Origin: CAZSMC01 sp964607755 | GTDB lineage: Bacteria; Zhuqueibacterota; Zhuqueibacteria; Residuimicrobiales; Krinioviventaceae | Assembly (NCBI GenBank): GCA_964607755.1 | Contig: CAZSMC010000065.1 | Span: forward strand, 1 to 23,154 | Direction of reading: 5' to 3' | Length of the DNA: 23,154 nt | In this document: positions 7,205 to 13,544 of the stretch, one piece after another | Layout of the letters: every line of letters begins with the position of its first letter | How positions within the stretch are numbered: the first letter of the stretch is position 1 | Position numbers and translations under genes: made by a program | The notes under the pieces: generated by a model | Seen by the model: the letters and a program-made list of their open reading frames with translations, nothing else | Told to the model about the DNA's origin: nothing | Databases searched by the model: none

Positions 7205-8434
7205 ATGAAATGGATAATGTTCTTGCTGGCAATGTCAATGTGTTTATTCGTTTCTTTCGAAAGGGGGTGGACCATCGATACGGTTAACGGCCTTTTTTAC
7301 CTTGACGGTTCGCCGGTCTCGATTCACATAAAAGACGGATTCATTACGCAGATTTCACGGCTCGATGAGGCTGAAAAAGATCAACTCAAAACCATTGTCG
7401 CGCCAGGTTTTATCGACATTCAAATTAACGGCTACGCTGGCGTCGATTTCAGCGGCCCGGATTTGTCTGTCGATGATGTGCGCCGTGCGACAAAAGCGCT
7501 GTGGAAAGAAGGCGTGACAAGTTATTTCCCCACCGTTATTACCCAACCGCACGAACGGCTTTTACGAAATTTTAACGTTTTGGCCGAGGCGAGCAAACAG
7601 GATGACATCGGCCGGTCGATCCCCGGCTTTCATTTAGAAGGCCCGTACATTTCCCCAAAGGACGGATTTCGCGGTGCCCATCTTGAAAAATTTGTCCGTC
7701 CGCCGGATTGGAAAGAACTCAGCGAATACGTCCGGGCGGCGGAGGGAAAGATCAAACTCTTTACTATCGCGCCCGAAGTGGACGGCGCTTTTGACATGAT
7801 CCGGCATGCTGTCAGTAATGGTATGGTCGTGGCGATTGGTCACACAGGTGCGGATGCGGAACAGATCATGCGAGCGGCCGATGCTGGTGCCACGATTTCC
7901 ACGCATCTCGGCAACGGCTGCGCCAATATGATTCACCGGCATCACAATCCTTTATGGCCGCAGCTCGCAGATGACCGTCTTTCCCCAACACTCATCGTCG
8001 ACGGTCATCATTTAACCCGGGAGGAAGTGCGAACGTTTTTTAAAGTAAAAGGCGCGCAAAACGTCATGCTCATTTCCGATGCCCTGGACCTCGCTGGTAT
8101 GCCGCCGGGCGAGTACATGACTGGCGGGAAAAAAGTCGTCATGACTCCGGACGGCATGATAAAATACCCGGAAGAAAACGTACTTGCCGGGGCTTCTCTG
8201 ACCATCCACCGCGGCGTGCATAATGTCATGTTATTTACTGACTGTTCGCTGGCAGATGCCGTGCACATGGCATCACGCAACCAGGCCGTACACTTTGACC
8301 TTGAAGACCGTGGTGAACTGCTGCCCGGAAAACGCGCAGATATGGTTCTGTTCACCAGGAACAATAACAGCATTGTGGTAGAAAAAACGATTATTGCAGG
8401 TGAGGTTGTTTACGAAAATCAAACAGATAATTAG
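7205..8434 (+). CDS. nagA: N-acetylglucosamine-6-phosphate deacetylase-like amidohydrolase with N-terminal leader
   Basis: NagA hydrolyses GlcNAc-6-phosphate to glucosamine-6-phosphate and acetate. The 409-residue sequence has the metallo-hydrolase marks. APGFIDIQINGYAGVDF lies near residue 66 and HLEGPYIS at 143-150, with the metal-ligand Glu145. IGHTGA contains His213, STHLGNG contains His234, and SDAL contains the catalytic Asp292. DGHHL and the closing GELLPGKRADMVLF also fit. It belongs to the divergent branch with 'THLGNG' instead of the enterobacterial 'THLFN'. Residues 1 to about 21 (MKWIMFLLAMSMCLFVSFER) form a hydrophobic leader absent from cytosolic NagA. AGGAG at 7194-7198 supports the 7205 start, so the leader is probably translated. 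The genes downstream encode an Nramp-like transporter and a nagB-like deaminase, consistent with amino-sugar catabolism. Confidence 0.82.
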   Translation: MKWIMFLLAMSMCLFVSFERGWTIDTVNGLFYLDGSPVSIHIKDGFITQISRLDEAEKDQLKTIVAPGFIDIQINGYAGVDFSGPDLSVDDVRRATKALWKEGVTSYFPTVITQPHERLLRNFNVLAEASKQDDIGRSIPGFHLEGPYISPKDGFRGAHLEKFVRPPDWKELSEYVRAAEGKIKLFTIAPEVDGAFDMIRHAVSNGMVVAIGHTGADAEQIMRAADAGATISTHLGNGCANMIHRHHNPLWPQLADDRLSPTLIVDGHHLTREEVRTFFKVKGAQNVMLISDALDLAGMPPGEYMTGGKKVVMTPDGMIKYPEENVLAGASLTIHRGVHNVMLFTDCSLADAVHMASRNQAVHFDLEDRGELLPGKRADMVLFTRNNNSIVVEKTIIAGEVVYENQTDN

Positions 8435-8445
8435 GGCGCCCGTTT

Positions 8446-8590
8446 AAACCGCGAAGAGACTATGTTAATCAAAATCTATACTTTCAAAATTTCGATGTGT
8501 TGCAGGGTTCATAATTTAACGCAAGGCCACAAATAATCGTCGATAAAAAGATGAAACCATCAGTGTGCATCCGTGCAAATCCGTGGCTCA
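8446..8590. repeat. Dispersed intergenic repeat, copy B
   Basis: This lies between the nagA-like and Nramp-like genes. Its right part read on the minus strand is GCCACGGATTTGCACGGATG, then CACACTGATGG. That is three CACGGAT/CACTGAT units spaced 10 nt apart. It shares CCACGGATTT and CACTGAT with copy A (2379-2506), in the opposite orientation. The left part begins accGCGAAGAGAC and continues with aaCGCAAGGCCACAAA. It does not interrupt a gene. The boundaries are approximate. Confidence 0.5.
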
Positions 8591-8611
8591 AAAAAATAAA
8601 AAAGGCAAGAA

Positions 8612-9859
8612 ATGATAAAGGACAAAATCGGTAAAAAGTTTGCAAAATTTTTAGCTGCAGTTGGTCCGGGACTTTTTCTCATTGGTTACAACATCGGCAC
8701 CGGCAGTGTCACCACCATGGCGAAATCCGGTGCCCAATACGGCATGACGCTTTTCTGGGCATTGGTGCTGTCGTGTATCTTTACGTATATTTTAATGGTC
8801 GCTTACGGGCAGATGACTCTTGCCAGCGGTCACACCGCGCTTTACAACATCAAAACCCGGTGGAAATACGGAAAGGGGTTAGCCATTTACATCATGATTG
8901 CGCTGATCATCGGTGAATTGTTAGCGCTCATGGGCGTGATGGGCATTGTTGCTGATCTATTGCAGGAAGGCTTTCGACTTTTGGATGTACCTGTCAGCAC
9001 ATTCTGGATTATCCTTGTTCTGGTCACAGCACTCTATATTATACTTTGGTTCGGTCGGTATCAAATCTTTGAAAAGATTCTGACTGTTTTTGTCATTCTT
9101 ATGGGGCTCTGTTTCATCGTTGTCTTTTTTATGGTGAAACCGAGTTTGAGTGTTATCGTCAAAGGACTCGTGCCCAGTGTGCCGAATGAACCGGGCGCTT
9201 TTGCTCTGGTTGCAGCCATGGCCGGCACCACGTGTTCTGCTGCTGTTTTTGTCATCCGCAGCACCGTGGTTGCGGAAAAGGGGTGGGGTGTTGAGAATTT
9301 AAACACCGAGAAAAAAGACGCCTTTGTCTCCGCTACCATGATGCTATTTCTCAGCGGCATTATCATGGCTGTTTCTGCCGGCACACTTTACGTTCTCGGG
9401 CTCCGGCTCGACGATACCGTTGAGATGATCCAACTGTTTCAACCATTAGGCGGCCAGCTTGCCGCGTTTATTCTTATTATGGGAATCTCGGCCGCCGGTT
9501 TATCCACAATTTTTCCCATCATTCTCATCGCACCCTGGCTGATATCTGATTATACCGGTAGGTCGCGAAATATCCGCTCGCCGCTTTACCGGATACTCGG
9601 CTTTGTCGGTATTCTGTTTTGTTTTGGATTGCAGGTTCTACAGCAACGCCCGCCGTCAATGATGGTGGTTTCACAGGCTTTTCAGGCGTGTATTTTACCG
9701 GCAGTGGCTATTCCGGTTTTCTTTTTGATCAACAACAATGATTTTATGAAAGGACATCAAGCGGATGTCAAGATGAACATCGGATTAATGGCAGTTGTGT
9801 TATTTGCATTGTTGACAACCTATTTCGCCATCAAAGATTTGATCGATTATCTCATATAA
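8612..9859 (+). CDS. Nramp-family (LeuT-fold) transporter lacking canonical metal-binding residues
   Basis: This 415-residue membrane protein has about 11 predicted transmembrane helices and the Nramp N-terminal pattern AAVGPGLFLIGYNIGTGS followed by a KSGAQYG helix break. In classical Mn/Fe Nramp transporters the unwound part of helix 1 carries Asp-Pro-Gly-Asn, and helix 6 carries a Met-Pro-His motif. Here helix 1 has Asn27-Ile-Gly-Thr30, and helix 6 (about 197-217) reads AMAGTTCSAAVFV with no Met/His pair. The metal site is therefore not conserved. Lying between nagA-like and nagB-like genes (32 bp from the latter), it may move an amino sugar, another organic solute or a different ion; this is inference. 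It could also be a divergent metal or Mg2+ transporter. AAGGCAAGAA before the start is a weak ribosome-binding site. Confidence 0.78.
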   Translation: MIKDKIGKKFAKFLAAVGPGLFLIGYNIGTGSVTTMAKSGAQYGMTLFWALVLSCIFTYILMVAYGQMTLASGHTALYNIKTRWKYGKGLAIYIMIALIIGELLALMGVMGIVADLLQEGFRLLDVPVSTFWIILVLVTALYIILWFGRYQIFEKILTVFVILMGLCFIVVFFMVKPSLSVIVKGLVPSVPNEPGAFALVAAMAGTTCSAAVFVIRSTVVAEKGWGVENLNTEKKDAFVSATMMLFLSGIIMAVSAGTLYVLGLRLDDTVEMIQLFQPLGGQLAAFILIMGISAAGLSTIFPIILIAPWLISDYTGRSRNIRSPLYRILGFVGILFCFGLQVLQQRPPSMMVVSQAFQACILPAVAIPVFFLINNNDFMKGHQADVKMNIGLMAVVLFALLTTYFAIKDLIDYLI

Positions 9860-9891
9860 AGACAAGAACACGAATTGAAAAGGAGCAGAAT

Positions 9892-10650
9892 ATGTCAAGA
9901 TCATTCACAATCGACAAGCTCAAGGTGCACGTTTACGAATCCAAAAAAGCAATGGGACAAGTGGCAGCAACCTTTACAGCAGCAACAATCAGAAATGCGA
10001 TAGACCGGAACGGTTCAGCAGCCATTATTCTTGCCACCGGCGCGTCGCAATTTGAGTTTTTGGACTCGTTGAAAACCAGTGATCTTGACTGGTCCCGCAT
10101 CACTGTTTTCCATCTGGATGAGTATAAAGACATGTCGATTGACCATCCCGCCAGTTTTCGCAAATATCTCAAAGAACGCATTCTTGATGAGGTCAAACCG
10201 GCGCAGACGTTTTTTCTTCAGGGAGACGCAAAGGACGTTGATGCCGAAGTGTCGCGATATGAAGAACTTTTGAAACAATATGAAATTGACATCGCCTGTA
10301 TCGGCATTGGCGAGAACGGTCACATTGCTTTCAACGATCCTCCGGTTGCTGATTTCAATGATCCCAAATTGGTCAAACTCGTGGAGCTTGACCCAGCCTG
10401 CCGGCGCCAGCAACTGGGCGAAGGCTGGTTCAGCACTCTCGACGATGTGCCCACCCACGCCTTGAGTCTGACCATTCCGGCTATTATGCAGAGCAAAACC
10501 ATCTCGTGTGTCGTTCCTGATAAGAGAAAAGCACAAGCCCTGCATGATGCGTTGTACGGTCCGGTTTCTATCGATTGTCCGGCAAGCATTCTACGCACGC
10601 ACAAAAACGCGGTGTTGTGGCTGGATGAGAGTGCGGGAAAACTAGTTTAA
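9892..10650 (+). CDS. nagB: Glucosamine-6-phosphate deaminase-like protein
   Basis: NagB converts glucosamine-6-phosphate to fructose-6-phosphate and ammonia. The 252-residue protein is close to the family length of about 260. It has the phosphate-binding ATGAS loop (residues 49-53), FHLDEYKDM with the catalytic acid-base pair D76/E77, and GIGENGHIAFNDP (138-150) with His144. Compared with the enterobacterial VDGHIAFNEP, the ring-opening Asp is Asn142 and the Glu is Asp149. This 'GENGH' version is typical of a NagB-like subfamily from diverse phyla. The start follows AAAGGAGCAG. It is the last gene of the nag-like block and probably shares a transcript with the transporter 32 bp upstream. The exact substrate (GlcN-6-P or another amino-sugar phosphate) is uncertain because of these substitutions. 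Confidence 0.82.
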   Translation: MSRSFTIDKLKVHVYESKKAMGQVAATFTAATIRNAIDRNGSAAIILATGASQFEFLDSLKTSDLDWSRITVFHLDEYKDMSIDHPASFRKYLKERILDEVKPAQTFFLQGDAKDVDAEVSRYEELLKQYEIDIACIGIGENGHIAFNDPPVADFNDPKLVKLVELDPACRRQQLGEGWFSTLDDVPTHALSLTIPAIMQSKTISCVVPDKRKAQALHDALYGPVSIDCPASILRTHKNAVLWLDESAGKLV

Positions 10651-10939
10651 ACTCATGGATGCGTTGAATTTTTTTTCTTTTTCCTTGCCTTTAAAATTTA
10701 GTTTATTTATAATACAGTAAATTACATTTCGATACAGAACAACTCCTACCCGGACAGTATGTTTTATTTTTGCAATTGATCTCGATTAAAAGTTGATTTA
10801 AGATAGAATTTATTCTAATTTTTAAATAACTAATTAGAGAACATAAATATACATCAAATAATCAACGTAAAGGGTCAAGATGCAGGTATGGCGCACTCTT
10901 TATTTTAAAAGGGAATAATTCAATTCAGGGGTTCACAGG
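10651..10939. promoter_or_regulatory. AT-rich region upstream of the sigma-factor cluster
   Basis: This stretch has no gene and no clear terminator hairpin after nagB, only a T-rich run at about 10670-10685. Composition changes sharply here from the nag block to AT-rich DNA. It must contain the promoter of the downstream cluster, possibly one read by the cluster's own ECF sigma factor, but I cannot point to a reliable -35/-10. A 12-codon frame at 10880-10918, preceded by AAGGG, could be a leader peptide but is too short to call. Confidence 0.4.
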
Positions 10940-11506
10940 ATGACCATCTCGACGGTAGAGGGAAAAAGCCAAAGTAACAGTAACATTCTATTTAATGAAA
11001 CTGAACTTTATAAAGATTATTCGGAACGGATCTATGTCTATGTCAGGAAAAATCTATGGGATTCAGATAAAGTTCTGGATATAGTCCAGGATATTTTCAT
11101 AGCTTTGATATCAAATCTGCGTAACGGCAAATTAAAAGACAAGAAAAAAATTCAAGCTTATATCTATGGAATCGCCAGAAATATAATTCACAAAGCGAAT
11201 CACCAAAAAACCACAGAACCGAAAGAAATCCAAAATGTAGATCGATATGAACACTACAAGTCGGACAGCACTTTATCCATTCAAGAAAAGCTCGAAAAAG
11301 ATGAATATATTAATATTTTAAAAGAGTGTATCAGTAAACTCAGTTCTCTCGACAATAATATCATACTACATTGCTTTTTTGAAAACAAGAATCATAAAGA
11401 AATAGCTCAAAAGTACAAACTTTCCCCAAATTATATTGGGGTGAGAAAATTTCGAGCTATAAAAGCATTAAAAGATTGTCTTTTAAAAAATAATTTTTTT
11501 ATGTAA
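10940..11506 (+). CDS. ECF-type sigma-70 family RNA polymerase sigma factor
   Basis: This 188-residue protein has the two-domain ECF layout. Region 2 spans about residues 21-88 (YKDYSERIYVYVRKNL; VLDIVQDIFIALISNL; IQAYIYGIARNIIHKANHQ). Region 4 spans about 120-183 (ECISKLSSLDNNIILHCFFE; HKEIAQKYKLSPNYIGVRKF; RAIKALKDCLL), forming the helix-turn-helix that reads the -35 element. The DIVQDIF segment matches the conserved core-binding motif D.vQd.F. AGGGG at 10926-10930 lies 9 bases before the ATG. It is the first gene of a long plus-strand cluster and is followed by a zinc-finger anti-sigma-like gene 36 bp downstream, the normal pairing for ECF factors. It probably drives this cluster and possibly other genes. 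Confidence 0.88.
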   Translation: MTISTVEGKSQSNSNILFNETELYKDYSERIYVYVRKNLWDSDKVLDIVQDIFIALISNLRNGKLKDKKKIQAYIYGIARNIIHKANHQKTTEPKEIQNVDRYEHYKSDSTLSIQEKLEKDEYINILKECISKLSSLDNNIILHCFFENKNHKEIAQKYKLSPNYIGVRKFRAIKALKDCLLKNNFFM

Positions 11507-11525
11507 TAAAATAACAACAAAAGTT

Positions 11526-11539
11526 ACTATATATATAGT
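11526..11539. promoter_or_regulatory. 14-nt AT palindrome before the anti-sigma gene
   Basis: ACTATATATATAGT is a perfect 14-nt self-complementary sequence directly upstream of the anti-sigma start at 11543. It occupies the place where a ribosome-binding site would be, and none is evident there. It could affect translation or bind a regulator, but alternating AT is easily palindromic by chance. Confidence 0.2.
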
Positions 11540-11542
11540 TGT

Positions 11543-12046
11543 ATGACCATAATGGAAATAGATAAAATGAAGTGCCCAACACGACAAAAAAATAATTATA
11601 TTGAAAAATACATTTTAGATGAATTATCTAAATCGCAGAAAAAACGTTTCGAAAAGCACCTATTTCAATGCCCGGAATGTGCTCATGAAGCTGGCATTAT
11701 ACAAGAACTAGCTTTATCATTAAAGTTAGCTGGACAGGTTGGTTTGATAAAGGAAAGGGCGATCCCAACATGGGAGATAGCTAACGCACAATCTGAAATA
11801 AAAAGTTTACAAAGCTCGCTTGTAAACAAAGTGATAAATTTACTCAATTCTTCATTCGTTTCATTCATTAATAACATTAGAAATAATCTCGAGTCTGGTC
11901 TTCACACAACCATTATTATATTCACTAACGATACAACTATTGAATACCATATTTCAAGTTGCAATAGATTAGACAACCAAACACTGGCTGTTATTTTAAC
12001 TGAATTGTTTCATTCCGATGAACCAATGGAGTTTATATTCTCATAA
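11543..12046 (+). CDS. Zinc-finger (ZAS-type) anti-sigma-like protein without a membrane segment
   Basis: The N-terminal part (YIEKYILDELSKSQKKRFEK then HLFQCPECAHEAG) carries the anti-sigma zinc-finger pattern His-x3-Cys-x2-Cys, as in zf-HC2/RsrA/ChrR-type factors that clamp an ECF sigma factor. The protein is 167 residues from the ATG at 11543; in-frame ATGs at 11552 and 11567 are alternatives, and no start has a clear ribosome-binding site. I see no transmembrane helix, so unlike most ECF partners this one should be cytoplasmic. The C-terminal half (about 75-167; TIIIFTNDTTIEYHI, LAVILTELFHSDEPMEFIF) is not recognisable and may be a signal-receiving domain. It directly follows the sigma gene. 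Control of this sigma factor is inferred from position and motif. Confidence 0.72.
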   Translation: MTIMEIDKMKCPTRQKNNYIEKYILDELSKSQKKRFEKHLFQCPECAHEAGIIQELALSLKLAGQVGLIKERAIPTWEIANAQSEIKSLQSSLVNKVINLLNSSFVSFINNIRNNLESGLHTTIIIFTNDTTIEYHISSCNRLDNQTLAVILTELFHSDEPMEFIFS

Positions 12047-12098
12047 AATTTCACCTTATAATTCTAAATTTTACCTTAAACAATTAAAGGAGGTTCAC

Positions 12099-12599
12099 AT
12101 GTCTGTTGAACTGGTTGTATTACTCGCATTACTTGTTGCAGTAATCGTATTTGGCGTAACATTTCTTGTCGTAAGGCGCCCAAAAGATAGAGTTGTTGTC
12201 AGAGAAGTTCCTCGAGAGCGCCAGGCTGGTACAACCATCGAAGAGCCAGAACCTGAAAAACCCAAGACTCGGCGAATTGTCCAGTTGATTGTAACAGATC
12301 CACAAGGTGGTGAAAAAAATTATCAAATCGAAAGCGATGTGTTTAACATTGGGCGAGAAGATGACAATGATCTCATACTGGATCAGAATGATCGCACGAC
12401 AAGCAGGTACCATGCCAGAATTCGCAAAGAAGGCAAAGGTGAAGATGTAAAATATATCCTCGCTGATTTGGATTCTAAAATTGGCACTCTGGTGAATGGA
12501 AAAAAGATTGAAGAAAAACAGAAATTGAATGATGGCGACAAAATCGTTATTGGAAAAACTCAGATGAGTTTTGTTTGTCGTGATTTTCAAGTGCTTTAA
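12099..12599 (+). CDS. Membrane-anchored FHA (phosphothreonine-binding) protein
   Basis: This 166-residue protein starts at 12099 after a near-perfect AAAGGAGGT ribosome-binding site (12086-12094). An N-terminal transmembrane helix (about 4-26; ELVVLLALLVAVIVFGVTFL) is followed by a charged, proline-rich linker. A C-terminal forkhead-associated domain spans about 65-155. The FHA signatures are FNIGREDDNDLIL, TTSRYHARI (the Ser and His of the phosphothreonine pocket), LDSKIGTLVNGKKI and LNDGDKIVIGK. FHA domains bind phosphothreonine. Here the domain faces the cytoplasm, so it would read marks made by the kinase encoded three genes further on. It lies between the anti-sigma gene and the PP2C gene and completes a writer-eraser-reader set. 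A strong hairpin separates it from the phosphatase gene. Confidence 0.88.
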   Translation: MSVELVVLLALLVAVIVFGVTFLVVRRPKDRVVVREVPRERQAGTTIEEPEPEKPKTRRIVQLIVTDPQGGEKNYQIESDVFNIGREDDNDLILDQNDRTTSRYHARIRKEGKGEDVKYILADLDSKIGTLVNGKKIEEKQKLNDGDKIVIGKTQMSFVCRDFQVL

Positions 12600-12615
12600 A
12601 TCTTTTTAGCAATTC

Positions 12616-12657
12616 ATTAATGCATTGCGGTGCAATACTTGACCGCAATGCATTAAT
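12616..12657 (+). terminator. Perfect 15-bp stem hairpin between FHA and PP2C genes
   Basis: ATTAATGCATTGCGG (12616-12630) is the exact reverse complement of CCGCAATGCATTAAT (12643-12657), with a 12-nt loop. It is followed by only a short T run (TTTA), and the phosphatase ribosome-binding site begins about 9 nt later. It could be an attenuator, a bidirectional terminator, an mRNA-stabilising or processing hairpin, or an operator. The sequence cannot decide between these. Confidence 0.6.
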
Positions 12658-12676
12658 TTAATAATTGAGGAACACT

Positions 12677-13525
12677 ATGGTAATTAAAGTAGATGGTGCG
12701 ACAGATATCGGAAAACAACGCGATACTAATGAAGATGCTTATGGGATCGTCAATCTCAGCAATAAAATTCATATCTCAAATAAATGTATGATAGTCGCAG
12801 ATGGGGTAGGCGGTCATAATGGAGGTGAAATCGCGAGTAAAAAAGCGGTAGAACTATATAAAGAATTTATGCAATCCTATGATTATGGGGACAACAACCT
12901 AGAAAAATATTTAAAAGATATAATATTACAAATAAACTCAACTATTTATAATTTAAAAATGCAACGATTCCAGCAAAAGAATTTATGTACCACTCTCAGC
13001 AGTCTGGTTCTATATGCACGAAAATATTACATAGGTCACGTGGGAGATAGTCGTATATATCTTTACAGGGATGGTAAATTACGTCAATTAACCCGCGACC
13101 ATAGCGCCGTTCAGGATGCAGTAGACAAAGGAACATTAACTGTAAAAGAAGCTGAAAACCATCCAGGCAAATCTGTTATTACCAGAGCGATAGGATTCCA
13201 AGAATCTGTACAAGTTGATATCTCGAAAGGATTTTTAAAAGACAATGACGTCTTTCTTCTCTGCAGTGACGGTTTGAGTGGACTGGTTGACAAAAATGAT
13301 ATACTTTCTTCGCTTAAACATGCAAAAAATCCTTTAAAAACATGTAAAGAATTGATTCGCAAAGCGAATAAGAACGGAGGAAGTGATAATATCACATTAA
13401 TCATTTCTATAATTAAAGATCCTGATCATTCCAACAAATCAGTTTTACGTTTTTTACCTTTTTTCAAAAAAGACTCCTGTGAATCATCAACTCAAGGAGC
13501 GCCATCGACATTAACAGATGAATAA
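12677..13525 (+). CDS. PP2C-family Ser/Thr protein phosphatase
   Basis: This 282-residue protein has the bacterial PP2C/Stp motifs in order: RDTNEDAYG (about 15-23), VADGVGGHNGGE (about 40-51, metal-binding Asp), GHVGDSRIYLYRDGKLRQLT (about 121-140), ITRAIG, FLLCSDGLSGLV and NGGSDNITLII (last metal Asp). It removes phosphate from Ser/Thr residues, most likely reversing the action of the kinase next to it. The ATG at 12677 is preferred over an upstream TTG at 12665 because TGAGGAA gives a ribosome-binding site. A C-terminal tail of about 40 residues (from about 244) has no recognised domain. The gene ends 19 bp before the kinase gene, consistent with co-expression. Confidence 0.9.
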   Translation: MVIKVDGATDIGKQRDTNEDAYGIVNLSNKIHISNKCMIVADGVGGHNGGEIASKKAVELYKEFMQSYDYGDNNLEKYLKDIILQINSTIYNLKMQRFQQKNLCTTLSSLVLYARKYYIGHVGDSRIYLYRDGKLRQLTRDHSAVQDAVDKGTLTVKEAENHPGKSVITRAIGFQESVQVDISKGFLKDNDVFLLCSDGLSGLVDKNDILSSLKHAKNPLKTCKELIRKANKNGGSDNITLIISIIKDPDHSNKSVLRFLPFFKKDSCESSTQGAPSTLTDE

Positions 13526-13544
13526 ACAAAAGAGATAAATATAA

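Noticed and set aside
10644..10653. AGTTTAAACT palindrome at the nagB stop
   Set aside because: It is short, AT-rich and contains the stop codon. Likely chance.
10880..10918. 12-codon frame MQVWRTLYFKRE preceded by AAGGG, possible leader peptide
   Set aside because: It is too short to support, with no attenuator structure visible nearby.
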